Source: Deinococcus sp. LM3
GTDB taxonomy: Bacteria > Deinococcota > Deinococci > Deinococcales > Deinococcaceae
Direction of reading: 5' to 3'
Length of the DNA stretch: 64,000 nucleotides
Assembly (NCBI RefSeq): GCF_002017875.1
Contig: NZ_MUFV01000002.1
Span: forward strand, 1-64,000
Below the pieces are notes generated by a model that searched no databases, had not been told where the DNA came from, and saw only the letters and a list, made by a program, of their open reading frames with translations. Numbering within the stretch: position 1 is the stretch's first letter; every line of letters starts with the position of its first letter. This document shows positions 45,863 to 53,853 of the stretch, one piece after another. A program made the position numbers and the translations under genes.

Positions 45863-46998
45863 ACGCCGCGCAGATGCACGCCTCCCCTCCGGATGGTCCG
45901 CGCGTCGGGCTGGAGCACCTGCTGGCCCGGCCCGGGCAGGCCGCCGGGTGGGGCCGCACCGGACTGCTCACCAACCCCAGCGGCGTCACCCGTGACCTCA
46001 CGCCGGCCGCCGTGGCCCTCGCCCGCGCCGGACTGACCCCCGAACGCCTGTTCGGTCCCGAACACGGCGTGGACGGCAGCGGCGCCCCGGGCGAGGCCCC
46101 GGAACTCGAACGGGACGCCGCGAGCGGCCTGCCCACCACCGTCCTGTACCACCTGAGCGCCGAGGAGACCGCCCGCCGCCTCGCGGGCCTCGACACCCTG
46201 ATCGTGGATCTGCAGGACGTCGGCGTGCGCTTCTACACCTACGTCAGCACCGTCCGTGACGTCCTGCGCGCCGCGCGCCTCCGCCCGCTGCGGATCGTGA
46301 TCCTCGACCGGCCCAACCCGCTGGGCTTCACGGTCGAGGGGCCGCTGCTCGACCCGGCCTTCGAATCGTACGTGGGCATCAGCGCCCAGCTGCCGCTGCG
46401 CCACGGCCTGACCATCGGCGAGGTCACCCGCGTCCTCGCCGCCGCCGAGGGCGTCCCCGTCCACGTGATCCCCACCGACGCCCCGGACGCCTGGCACCCG
46501 CAGCGGCCCTGGGTACCGCCCAGCCCGAACCTGCCGGACCTCGACGCGACCGCCCTGTACCCCGCCGGGGCGCTCGTGGAGGCCCTCGACGCCAGCGAGG
46601 GACGCGGCACTGCCCTCCCGTTCCGGCTGTTCGGCGCGCCCGGCCTGGACGCCCAGGCCCTCGCCGCGCGCCTGAACGCCCTGAACCTGGGCGTCACCGC
46701 CCGCCCCGCCCACTTCACGCCCACCACCAGCAAACACGCCGGGCAACGCTGCGCCGGCGTGCACCTGCACCGCACCGGCCCCACCGGCGACCTGCTGCCG
46801 CTCGGGCTGGCCCTGCTGACCGCCCTGGAAGAACAGGGCGCCGCCCGCAACGCCGACTGGCTGCAGAAACTCCTGGGCGTCCCGTCCGGCGACCTGCCCG
46901 CCACGCCCGGAGCGGCCCTGCACGCCGCCGCCGCGTGGCAGGCCGCCGCCCGCGCGCACGCCCGCACCCTGCGGCCCCACCACCTCTACGCCCGCTGA
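45859..46998 (+). CDS. namZ: DUF1343 exo-beta-N-acetylmuramidase (NamZ family)
   Basis: 379 residues from GTG 45859, which overlaps the binding-protein stop (GTGA). Members of DUF1343 remove non-reducing terminal MurNAc from peptidoglycan fragments (shown for B. subtilis NamZ). Motifs: GWGRTGLLTNPSGV, LFGPEHGVDGSGAPGE, DTLIVDLQDVGVRFYTYVSTVRDVL, ILDRPNPLG, PLRHGLTIGEV, SPNLPDLDATALYPA and FTPTTSKHAGQRCAGVHLH. No signal peptide is visible, so it may act on imported disaccharides in the cytoplasm, whereas NamZ of Bacillus is exported. Coupling to the importer supports a cell-wall-sugar role for the transporter. Confidence 0.88.
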   Translation: MNAAQMHASPPDGPRVGLEHLLARPGQAAGWGRTGLLTNPSGVTRDLTPAAVALARAGLTPERLFGPEHGVDGSGAPGEAPELERDAASGLPTTVLYHLSAEETARRLAGLDTLIVDLQDVGVRFYTYVSTVRDVLRAARLRPLRIVILDRPNPLGFTVEGPLLDPAFESYVGISAQLPLRHGLTIGEVTRVLAAAEGVPVHVIPTDAPDAWHPQRPWVPPSPNLPDLDATALYPAGALVEALDASEGRGTALPFRLFGAPGLDAQALAARLNALNLGVTARPAHFTPTTSKHAGQRCAGVHLHRTGPTGDLLPLGLALLTALEEQGAARNADWLQKLLGVPSGDLPATPGAALHAAAAWQAAARAHARTLRPHHLYAR

Positions 46999-47019
46999 TC
47001 CCACCCGAGGAGCGCCCGT

Positions 47020-48591
47020 ATGCCCAGACCCGCCTCCGCACTGCCCGTCCCCGCCCGCCGCCTGCCCGCTTCCATCAGGACCACCGCGCTGCTGTCCGGG
47101 GCGCTGCTGCTCGCTCCGGTGCTGCTCGCCGGCTGCGCCGGCACCAGCGACCCCGCCCCGACTGCCCCGCGCGGAGAACTGCGCGGCCTGTGGGTGGACG
47201 CCTTCGGCCCTGGCCTGAAAACCCCCGCCGAGATCGACACGCTGATCCGCGACGCCCGCGCCATGAACGTGAACGTCCTGTTCGCCCAGATCGGCCGGCG
47301 CGGCGACTGCTACTGCAACCGGGCCGCCATGCCCCGCACCGACGACCCGGCCGTCCCACCCGGCTTCGACCCGCTCGACGACCTGCTGCTCAAGGCGCAT
47401 GCGCACGGCATTCAGGTGCACGCCTGGATCATCACGACCGCCCTGTGGAACTCGGCCACGCCGCCCCGCGATCCCGCCCACGCCTTCCACGCGCACGGCC
47501 CCGCCGCCAGCGGGCGCGACTTCTGGCTGACCGTCAAGGCCGACGGCAGCACCCGCGGCGGCGCCGACTGGGTGATGGATCCCGGCCATCCGGACGCCGC
47601 CGCGTACATCCGCGAGATGTACGTCTCGGTCGCCCGGAACTACCCCGTGGACGGCGTGCAGTTCGACCGGGTCCGTTACCCGGACTACAACCCGGCCGGC
47701 GGTCCCGGCCAGTGGGGTTACAACCCGACCGCGCTCGAACGCTACCGCGCCGAGACCGGCCAGACCGGCACGCCCGACCCCGGCGATCCCAGCTGGACCG
47801 CGTGGCGGCAGCAGCAGGTCACCAACCTCGTGCGCGAAACCGCCCTGGCGGTCAAGGCTGTCCGGCCCGACATCAGCGTGAACGCCGCCACCATCACCTA
47901 CGGCGCCGGCCCGGCCGACGAGGCCGCCTTCGCCGCCTCCCGCACCGCCCTGGAAGTGCAGCAGGACTGGCTCACCTGGGTCCGCGAGGGCTACCTGGAC
48001 CTGAACGTCATGATGAACTACAAGCGCGATTTCGTGCCGGATCAGGCGCTGTGGTTCGGGCAGTGGAACGCCTTCGCCGCCCGGCTGCGCGCCGCGTACC
48101 CGCACGCCGCGCAGGTCAGCGGGGCCGCCATCTACCTGAACGATCAGGCGAGCAGCGTCACGCAGGTCCGCAAGACCCTGGACGCCGGCCTGGATGGCTG
48201 GGCCGGGTACTCGTACCGCACGCCGGACCTGGACGTGAACGCCGGGAAGCGCACGCAGGCGCAGGTGTTCCCGGAACTGGCCGCCCGACTCACCGCGCCC
48301 GGCGCTCCTTTCGAACGGCCCGTCCCCTGGACGAAGCCCGACCCGCGTCAGCTGCGCGCCCTGAGCGGCCGCGTGACCGTCAGCGGTGACCTGCCCCCCG
48401 GCGGACACGAGGTCACGCTGCGCGCCGCCGACGGACAGGTCGTGGCCCGCACCCAGACTGACGGAGCAGGCCAGTACGGGTTCCTGCGCGTCCCCGCCGG
48501 GACCGTCACCGTGCAGGCCGGCACCGGCAGTCTCACCGCCCGCGCCGCCGACGGACAGGTGCTGCGCCTTCCGGACCTGCCCGTGAACTGA
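47020..48591 (+). CDS. GH10-like (GHL10/DigH-type) lipoprotein with C-terminal carboxypeptidase-regulatory-like domain
   Basis: 523 residues. Lipobox LLAGC puts the lipid Cys at ~39. Residues ~55-400 are the glycosyl-hydrolase-like TIM barrel: RGLWVDAFGPGLKTPAEI, NVLFAQIGRRGDCYCN, HGIQVHAWIIT, WVMDPGHPDAAAYIREMY, YPVDGVQFDRVRYPD, LNVMMNYKRDF. This is the family of E. coli DigH/YddW, which cuts peptide-stripped glycan strands. Residues ~445-523 look like a carboxypeptidase-regulatory or transthyretin-like fold. Following namZ by 21 bases, it fits a surface enzyme producing fragments for the importer (inference). Stop TGA 48589-48591 is the left duplication of element R5. Confidence 0.86.
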   Translation: MPRPASALPVPARRLPASIRTTALLSGALLLAPVLLAGCAGTSDPAPTAPRGELRGLWVDAFGPGLKTPAEIDTLIRDARAMNVNVLFAQIGRRGDCYCNRAAMPRTDDPAVPPGFDPLDDLLLKAHAHGIQVHAWIITTALWNSATPPRDPAHAFHAHGPAASGRDFWLTVKADGSTRGGADWVMDPGHPDAAAYIREMYVSVARNYPVDGVQFDRVRYPDYNPAGGPGQWGYNPTALERYRAETGQTGTPDPGDPSWTAWRQQQVTNLVRETALAVKAVRPDISVNAATITYGAGPADEAAFAASRTALEVQQDWLTWVREGYLDLNVMMNYKRDFVPDQALWFGQWNAFAARLRAAYPHAAQVSGAAIYLNDQASSVTQVRKTLDAGLDGWAGYSYRTPDLDVNAGKRTQAQVFPELAARLTAPGAPFERPVPWTKPDPRQLRALSGRVTVSGDLPPGGHEVTLRAADGQVVARTQTDGAGQYGFLRVPAGTVTVQAGTGSLTARAADGQVLRLPDLPVN

Positions 48592-48746
48592 TACGGACTG
48601 CCGTCTGTTTCGCTGGCAGATCGGAACACCACCGATCTGCCAGCTCCACGCCCGGAGCCCGTTTTTCTCCTACTCGCTCTGCTGCGCAGCTCTACGAGTC
48701 CGCTCGGATTGAACGGGCTTTGCCGCCCATTCAATCGGAGTCCGTA
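48592..48746 (+). mobile_element. Stop-codon-associated MITE-like element, copy R5, full form
   Basis: 155 bp, ends TACGGACTGCCG and CGGAGTCCGTA, TGA at 48589-48591 (lipoprotein stop) and 48747-48749. Hairpin 1 is a perfect 13-bp stem, GCTGGCAGATCGG (48612-48624) with CCGATCTGCCAGC (48632-48644), whose sequence differs from other copies on both arms. It has all three modules. Confidence 0.82.
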
Positions 48747-48795
48747 TGACCCGCACGCCGGTCGAGGTGGCCTGCGGGGTCACCCGGCCGGTTCA

Positions 48796-48928
48796 TACGG
48801 ATTCCGTTTGTTTCGCCGACAATCCGGAACTTCACCGGATTGCCGGCTCCACGTCCGGAACCCGCCCCGCTCCCACTCGCTTCGCTCGGATTGAATGGGC
48901 TTTGCAGCCCATTCAATCGGAGTCCGTA
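48796..48928 (+). mobile_element. Stop-codon-associated MITE-like element, copy R6
   Basis: 133 bp, TACGGATTCCG to CGGAGTCCGTA, flanked by TCA (48793-48795 and 48929-48931). The right TCA is the complement of the EAL gene's TGA stop. 49 bases after R5. The 48592-48928 gap contains only these two elements. Confidence 0.82.
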
Positions 48929-51172
48929 TCAGTGGTGGGGCGCGTTCAGGTTCAGTTGCTGCGGGGACTGCGGGCGGGCCAGCAGGAAGCCCTGCACGTG
49001 CGCGCAGCCGCAGGCCTGCACGAAGCTGAGTTCCTCGGGTAGCTCGACGCCCTCTGCGACGACCACGAAGCCCAGTTCCAGGCCCAGGTGGACGACGCTG
49101 CGCAGCAGCACCTGCCGGCGCGGGTCGAGATGCACGCCCTGGACGAGCAGCCGGTCGAGTTTCAGGAAGTCGATCGGCAGCTGGCTCAGCAGCGCGAGAC
49201 TGGAGTACCCGGTGCCGAAATCGTCCAGGGCGATGCGGGCCCCCAGCGCTTTCAGGGCGTGCAGTTGCCGCGTCACGCTGGGCAGGTCCTGCGCGGCGAC
49301 CGCCTCGGTGACTTCCAGGGTCAGCCAGCGTGGGTCCGCGCCGGTCCGGTGCAGGGCGTCGCGCACCACGTCCGGGAAGGTGCCGCTGCTGAACTGCGTG
49401 ACGCTGACGTTCACGTTCACGCTCAGGGGCGCGCGGCGGCGGGCGTTCCAGCGGACCGCCTGACACAGCGCTTCGCGCAGCACGAACGTGCCCAGGTCGT
49501 TGATCAGGCCGCTGCTCTCGGCGACCGGGATGAACTCGGCGGGACTGACGGTGCCCAGCACGGGGTCCTGCCAGCGCAGCAGGGCTTCGAGTGACCGGAT
49601 CTCGCGTTGCGGGACCGCCATGACCGGCTGGTAGTGGACGCTGAGCGTACCGGTCGCCACGGCGCGTTGCAGGCATTCTTCCAGCCGCAGTCGCCGCTCG
49701 ACGTCGGCGGCCATGACCGGCTCGAAGCGGCGCGCGGCGGGGCTGTGCCCGGTGTGCTTGAGGGCGAGGTCGGCGTGACGCAGCAGCTCGGCCGGGGTTC
49801 GGCCGTCTTCCGGATGCAGCGCGTACCCCAGCCGGAACGTGACGTGCACCGCCTGTCCGTCCAGGTCGAAGGTGCCGTTCAGGCGGTCCAGGAGTTGCGC
49901 GGCCCACTGGCCGGCCGGGTCGTCGGACCGGTCCGTTTCACCCGGCGACTCCGGACCCACCAGCGACTCCGGACCTGACAGCAACTCCGGGCCGGCGGGT
50001 TCCGGCGGGCCGGGCCGGGTGAGCAGCAGCAGGAACTCGTGTTCCGTCAGGTGCGCGGCCACACCACGGTCGCTCACGGCGTCTTCGAGTCGCTGGGCGA
50101 CCAGCTGGATCAGGCGGTCGGCGCCCTGCCTTCCGATCCGGTCGAGCAGATTCGGGAAGTTGTGCAGGGTGAGGATCATCACGGCGGTGGGCGGCGGTGG
50201 CCGCTCGCCGCACAGCTGTTTGAGCAGAGTCGTCACCTGTCGTCGGTTGGGAAGTCCGGTCAGCGGGTCGTGCAGCGCCTGCGCTTCGAGCTGCCGCTGC
50301 AGCAGGTAACTGGCGGTCACGTCCGTGAACGACACGACCGCTCCCGCCTGCTGCCCACCTTCGAGCAGCGGAATGGCGTTCAGGGACGCGATGATCCACT
50401 CGCCGTCCGGCCGCGTGAACAGCACCTGCGTGTCGTGCACCGTGACGCCGGTCCGCAGGGCCTGCACGGCCGGGTACGCCCCGGTGGGCAGCGGGAATCC
50501 GGCCGGGTCCATCAGTTTCCACGCGGGGTCGAACACGTTCGGGAACTCCCGCAGGTCCGTCAGGCCCGTGATGCGGTGCGCGGCGGCGTTCGCCTGAACG
50601 GGGCGGCCACTCAGGTCGACCAGCATCACGCCTTCCTCGAGGACTTCCAGCATGGTCGCCGCCTGCGCCTCACTGCTGCGCAGGGCCCGCAGCAGCTGCG
50701 CGCGTTGCAGGGCCGGCAGCACCTGACGGCCCAGCCGCTGCAGCCCGGCCAGCTGCGCGTCCCCGAGGCCGTGAGGTGCGTACAGCGCCAGCAGCGCCAC
50801 CGGGCCGTCCCGGTCATGCACGGGCACGATCACCGTCCCGCTCAGGTCGCCTGCCTGGGGGGCGGCAGTCAGCGGGACGCTGATCGTGTCGCCCAGCCGG
50901 AAGGGCCGGTCAGCGTGCATGGCGGCCGCGAAGGCGCTGCCGTCCATGAGGGTGATCTCCGGCAGGCGGTTCAGGACCGCGGCAGGGACGTGCTGCGTGC
51001 ACAGCACCTGAAAGGGCCCGCCGTCCCGGCCGGTCATGGCGAGCAGGCCGCCCCACGCTCCCGCGTACCGCAGGATGTCCAGAAGGACCTGCTGCTGAAT
51101 CTGACCGGGGTCGTGCAGGGCTTCCAGGGCCGTCAGGCCCGTCTCCCAGTTCGGTGAAGATTCGTTACTCAT
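48929..51172 (-). CDS. GAF-PAS-GGDEF(degenerate)-EAL protein, probable c-di-GMP phosphodiesterase
   Basis: 747 residues, soluble. GAF ~10-165, PAS ~175-295 (SEAQAATMLEVLEEGVMLVD), GGDEF-like ~305-470 (LTGLPNRRQVTTLL) in which the catalytic motif is replaced by LTEHEF, and EAL ~490-735 with SLEALLRW, VNVNVSVTQFSSG, DDFGTGYSSLALLSQLPIDFLKLDRLLV and VVVAEGVELPEEL. The EAL catalytic set looks complete, so hydrolysis of c-di-GMP is expected with the GGDEF part regulatory. A low-complexity insert (GPELLSGPESLVGPESPGE) follows the degenerate motif. Start chosen at ATG 51170-51172 with GCGAGG upstream; an earlier GTG is possible. Divergent from the cyclase at 51406. Confidence 0.87.
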   Translation of the reverse strand: MSNESSPNWETGLTALEALHDPGQIQQQVLLDILRYAGAWGGLLAMTGRDGGPFQVLCTQHVPAAVLNRLPEITLMDGSAFAAAMHADRPFRLGDTISVPLTAAPQAGDLSGTVIVPVHDRDGPVALLALYAPHGLGDAQLAGLQRLGRQVLPALQRAQLLRALRSSEAQAATMLEVLEEGVMLVDLSGRPVQANAAAHRITGLTDLREFPNVFDPAWKLMDPAGFPLPTGAYPAVQALRTGVTVHDTQVLFTRPDGEWIIASLNAIPLLEGGQQAGAVVSFTDVTASYLLQRQLEAQALHDPLTGLPNRRQVTTLLKQLCGERPPPPTAVMILTLHNFPNLLDRIGRQGADRLIQLVAQRLEDAVSDRGVAAHLTEHEFLLLLTRPGPPEPAGPELLSGPESLVGPESPGETDRSDDPAGQWAAQLLDRLNGTFDLDGQAVHVTFRLGYALHPEDGRTPAELLRHADLALKHTGHSPAARRFEPVMAADVERRLRLEECLQRAVATGTLSVHYQPVMAVPQREIRSLEALLRWQDPVLGTVSPAEFIPVAESSGLINDLGTFVLREALCQAVRWNARRRAPLSVNVNVSVTQFSSGTFPDVVRDALHRTGADPRWLTLEVTEAVAAQDLPSVTRQLHALKALGARIALDDFGTGYSSLALLSQLPIDFLKLDRLLVQGVHLDPRRQVLLRSVVHLGLELGFVVVAEGVELPEELSFVQACGCAHVQGFLLARPQSPQQLNLNAPHH

Positions 51173-51405
51173 CAGGTGGCCTCGCGAGAAAGGAACGGCG
51201 ACCAGGGACACGCTCCCTGTCCGGACAGTCGGGCCAGACGCCCATCACGGGGAAAAGGACCACGACGAGTCTAACCGACCGGTCCCGGCCAGGGTGTGCA
51301 GTTTCCGCGCTGTACGCTCACGGAACCTTGGGGGCTGCACCCGCCGTAGCATGAAGCGTCCCTCTGCGCGCGCCAGTCCGTCAGGGCGTACTGTCAGCCG
51401 TAGAG

Positions 51406-53115
51406 ATGAACGGTTCCGGTCGCGCCGAGCATCCCGGATCGCAGGCCCTGCCGACCGGGACGCCCGGTGTGCTGGAGCGGCTGGCGCAGCTGGGTGAACT
51501 GCTGGACGGTCCGGCTGACCTGACCGATATTCAGGCCGCCGCTGCGACCCTGCTCGGTGAGGCGCTGCGTGCCGATCTGATCGTCCAGTCAGGCGGCGGG
51601 CGGCCGCTGTGGGCCGTCTGCGCCGAGCTGAGCGCCGCTCCCTTGCCGGAGGGAGCAGTGACGCTGGCGTTCACGGTGCCCTGCTGCGAGAGTGCCGAGT
51701 GGCTGGCTGTCCGGCAGGACCCGCAGCGGCCCTGGACGGCGCAGGATCAGGCGCTGCTCCGGACGCTGGGTCAGCTGCTGCGGCAGATCGAGGTGCGCCG
51801 GCAGCAGCGCCGCACGGTCGAGGCGCTGGAGCGTCAGTTGCAGCTCGCCCTGAACACCGCGCCGCTGCTGCTGTGGGCGGCCGATCCGGACGGCACGGTG
51901 CAACTGGCCGCCGGGCGGGGACTGGCGGCGCTGCACCTGCGGGCCGGGCAGCTGGAAGGCCGGTCCATCCACGACCTGCTCAGCGGCGTTCCCAGGGTCC
52001 CGGATCTCGTGCGCCGCGCGCAGCAGGGGGAGACCGTGAACGACCTCGTGCAGGTCGGGCCGCGCACCTTCGAGTCCTGGTACCTGCCGCTGCCGCCCCC
52101 GGACCGGCCGGGCAGCGTGCTGGGCATCGGCTACGACGTGACGGAACTGCTGGAGTCCAGGCAGGCGGCCCAGACGGCGCAGCGGCAGGCGGAAACCCTG
52201 CTGAAGCTCTCGCGGGTGCTGGACGACCAGCAGACCCTCAGCCGCGCCGCGCAGGACGTCCTGGCGCTGATCGTCACGCATTTCGGGTCCGGCTGGGCGG
52301 CGCTGTGGACGCACGTGCCCGGCTGGTTCCGGCTGATCGTCACGCACGGTGACGCGCCGCCCGCCCTGCAGGCCTTTCAGGAACGCGGCATTCCGGACTC
52401 GGACCGGTACGGGCAGGCGCTGCTGGCCGGTCAGGCCGTCTTCCTGTCCGGGGAGCAGCTGCCCGGCGCGGTGCGCGCCCTGGGCCTGCAGGCCGCCGCG
52501 ATGATGCCCGTCACGCTGGACGCCGTGACCGGCCCGCGCATCCTCACGGTGTACCGTTCGGATCCGCCCGTCTGGACGGACAGCGAACGTGACATGCTGT
52601 TCGCCGCCGCGCGGACCGTGCAGGTCGCGCACCGCCGTCTGGAATCCCTGCAACGCCTGCAGACCGAGGCGGCCACGGACCCGCTGACGGGCCTGGGGAA
52701 CCGCCGTGCGTTCGAACGGGCGCTGCGGGATTCCCTGCAGGCCGGGCCGTGCCTGCTGATCTCCACGGACCTCGACGGTCTGAAACGCGTCAACGACACC
52801 GAGGGCCACCCGCGCGGCGACGCCCTGCTGCGCGCCTTCGCGTCGGCGCTGCGCGCGACCTTCCAGCCCGGCGCGTCGGTGTTCCGGCTGGGCGGGGACG
52901 AGTTCATGGTCATCGTGCCCGGAGTGCCTGCCATCGCCTGGGCGCTCGGCGGCGTGGTCCGCGCGGCCCGGTCGGTGCAGCAGGCGGGATTCGGCGGCGC
53001 TTCTGCCAGTGCCGGCGTGGCCCGCGCACCGGACGAGGCGCAGACGGCCGGTGACCTGATTCACCTGAGTGACGCCCGCATGTACGACATGAAAGCCGCC
53101 CGCCGCCTTCCCTGA
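51406..53115 (+). CDS. GAF-PAS-GAF-GGDEF diguanylate cyclase
   Basis: 569 residues, no membrane segments. GAF-like ~15-130, PAS ~140-250 (ERQLQLALNTAPLLLWAADPDGTV), second GAF ~255-405 (LLKLSRVLDDQQTLSRAAQDVL), GGDEF ~412-569 with DPLTGLGNRRAFERAL, STDLDGLKRVNDTEGHPRGD and intact RLGGDEF, so c-di-GMP synthesis is expected. The RxxD inhibitory site normally five residues ahead of GGDEF is absent. A -10-like TACTGT (51389-51394) ends 11 bases before ATG, leaving almost no leader. The 233-base gap to the divergent phosphodiesterase shows no clear operator. Confidence 0.88.
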   Translation: MNGSGRAEHPGSQALPTGTPGVLERLAQLGELLDGPADLTDIQAAAATLLGEALRADLIVQSGGGRPLWAVCAELSAAPLPEGAVTLAFTVPCCESAEWLAVRQDPQRPWTAQDQALLRTLGQLLRQIEVRRQQRRTVEALERQLQLALNTAPLLLWAADPDGTVQLAAGRGLAALHLRAGQLEGRSIHDLLSGVPRVPDLVRRAQQGETVNDLVQVGPRTFESWYLPLPPPDRPGSVLGIGYDVTELLESRQAAQTAQRQAETLLKLSRVLDDQQTLSRAAQDVLALIVTHFGSGWAALWTHVPGWFRLIVTHGDAPPALQAFQERGIPDSDRYGQALLAGQAVFLSGEQLPGAVRALGLQAAAMMPVTLDAVTGPRILTVYRSDPPVWTDSERDMLFAAARTVQVAHRRLESLQRLQTEAATDPLTGLGNRRAFERALRDSLQAGPCLLISTDLDGLKRVNDTEGHPRGDALLRAFASALRATFQPGASVFRLGGDEFMVIVPGVPAIAWALGGVVRAARSVQQAGFGGASASAGVARAPDEAQTAGDLIHLSDARMYDMKAARRLP

Positions 53116-53126
53116 CGGCCTGGGCG

Positions 53127-53255
53127 TCAGCTGCCGGGGCGGATCAGGGCGAACAGCAGCAGGACGTTCACGCACAGCAGCACGTTCGACAGGTGCACCA
53201 CCCAGCGGTCATCACGTTGCCGCCAGTCCTTGCGTTTTTTGCTTCTTCGGGCCAT
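53127..53255 (-). CDS. Small basic single-helix membrane protein
   Basis: 42 residues: a Lys/Arg-rich start (MARRSKKRKDWRQRDD) followed by one hydrophobic helix (HLSNVLLCVNVLLLFALI). No recognised family. On the minus strand TACCTT (complement of 53265-53270) lies nine bases before the ATG, so the message could be leaderless. Convergent with the cyclase gene, 11 bases apart. Charge plus helix layout makes a real short gene plausible but unproven. Confidence 0.55.
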   Translation of the reverse strand: MARRSKKRKDWRQRDDRWVVHLSNVLLCVNVLLLFALIRPGS

Positions 53256-53350
53256 CGGTGCGCGAAGGTAGCACCCGCCGGGCCGCGCCCACTGCGAAAA
53301 AACCGGCACTCCGGCCCACCCGGTGGGGAGGGTGGTCGCCCGGCCCTCCG

Positions 53351-53386
53351 GCCGTAACCCGGCAGCGGAGGCCGCCCGGTTACGGC
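53351..53386. promoter_or_regulatory. Inverted repeat between two small membrane-protein genes
   Basis: GCCGTAACC (53351-53359) and GGTTACGGC (53378-53386) pair perfectly over 9 bp around 18 bases, 35 bases before the GTG at 53421. It could be an operator or a terminator for the opposite strand. Confidence 0.35.
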
Positions 53387-53408
53387 GCCGTCATACGCGG
53401 CGCTGCCC

Positions 53409-53420
53409 TATGCTGGGCGG
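53409..53420 (+). promoter_or_regulatory. -10 box for a leaderless gene
   Basis: TATGCT at 53409-53414 ends six bases before GTG 53421, so the transcript would begin at or next to the start codon. No good -35 seen. Confidence 0.5.
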
Positions 53421-53705
53421 GTGGAACTGCTGCTCCTGTCCGCCCTGACTGGTATCGCCCTGCTGGCTGTCCTGATGTTCTGGCGGGCGAGGCGAGCCCC
53501 CGCGCCTCCAGCCGGTGACGCGGAACTGAGCGCCGCCCCGCGTGAGGCGCCGTCGGCGCTGGAGCAGCAGGTGCTGGCGCGGCTGGCGGGGGACGGCGCG
53601 CGCCTGGAGCGGCTGCTGGACCTCGTGCGGCAGCAGCACCCGGACCTGCCGCGCGAGGGACTGCTGGCGCAGCTGCAGGCGCAGATGAACGAGAACGCCA
53701 GCTGA
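53421..53705 (+). CDS. Small membrane-anchored protein of unknown function
   Basis: 94 residues from GTG. One N-terminal helix (MELLLLSALTGIALLAVLMFW), an Arg/Pro/Ala spacer (~23-45), then a predicted helical tail (LEQQVLARLAGDGARLERLLDLVRQQ) that may form a coiled coil. No family recognised. A TATGCT box six bases before the start fits leaderless expression. The TGA stop is the left duplication of element R7. Confidence 0.65.
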   Translation: MELLLLSALTGIALLAVLMFWRARRAPAPPAGDAELSAAPREAPSALEQQVLARLAGDGARLERLLDLVRQQHPDLPREGLLAQLQAQMNENAS

Positions 53706-53839
53706 TACGGATTCCGTTTGTTTCGCTGACAATCCGGGACTTCACCGGATTGCCAGCTCCACGTCCGGAACCCGCCCCGCTCCCACTCGCATCCGCTCGG
53801 ATTGAAGGGTCTTTATAGCCCCTTCAATCGGAGTCCGTA
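53706..53839 (+). mobile_element. Stop-codon-associated MITE-like element, copy R7
   Basis: 134 bp, TACGGATTCCG to CGGAGTCCGTA, TGA at 53703-53705 (stop of the small gene) and 53840-53842. Its right hairpin reads ATTGAAGGG...CCCTTCAAT, paired where other copies have a C-A mismatch. Confidence 0.82.
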
Positions 53840-53853
53840 TGAGCTGAGCGGCC

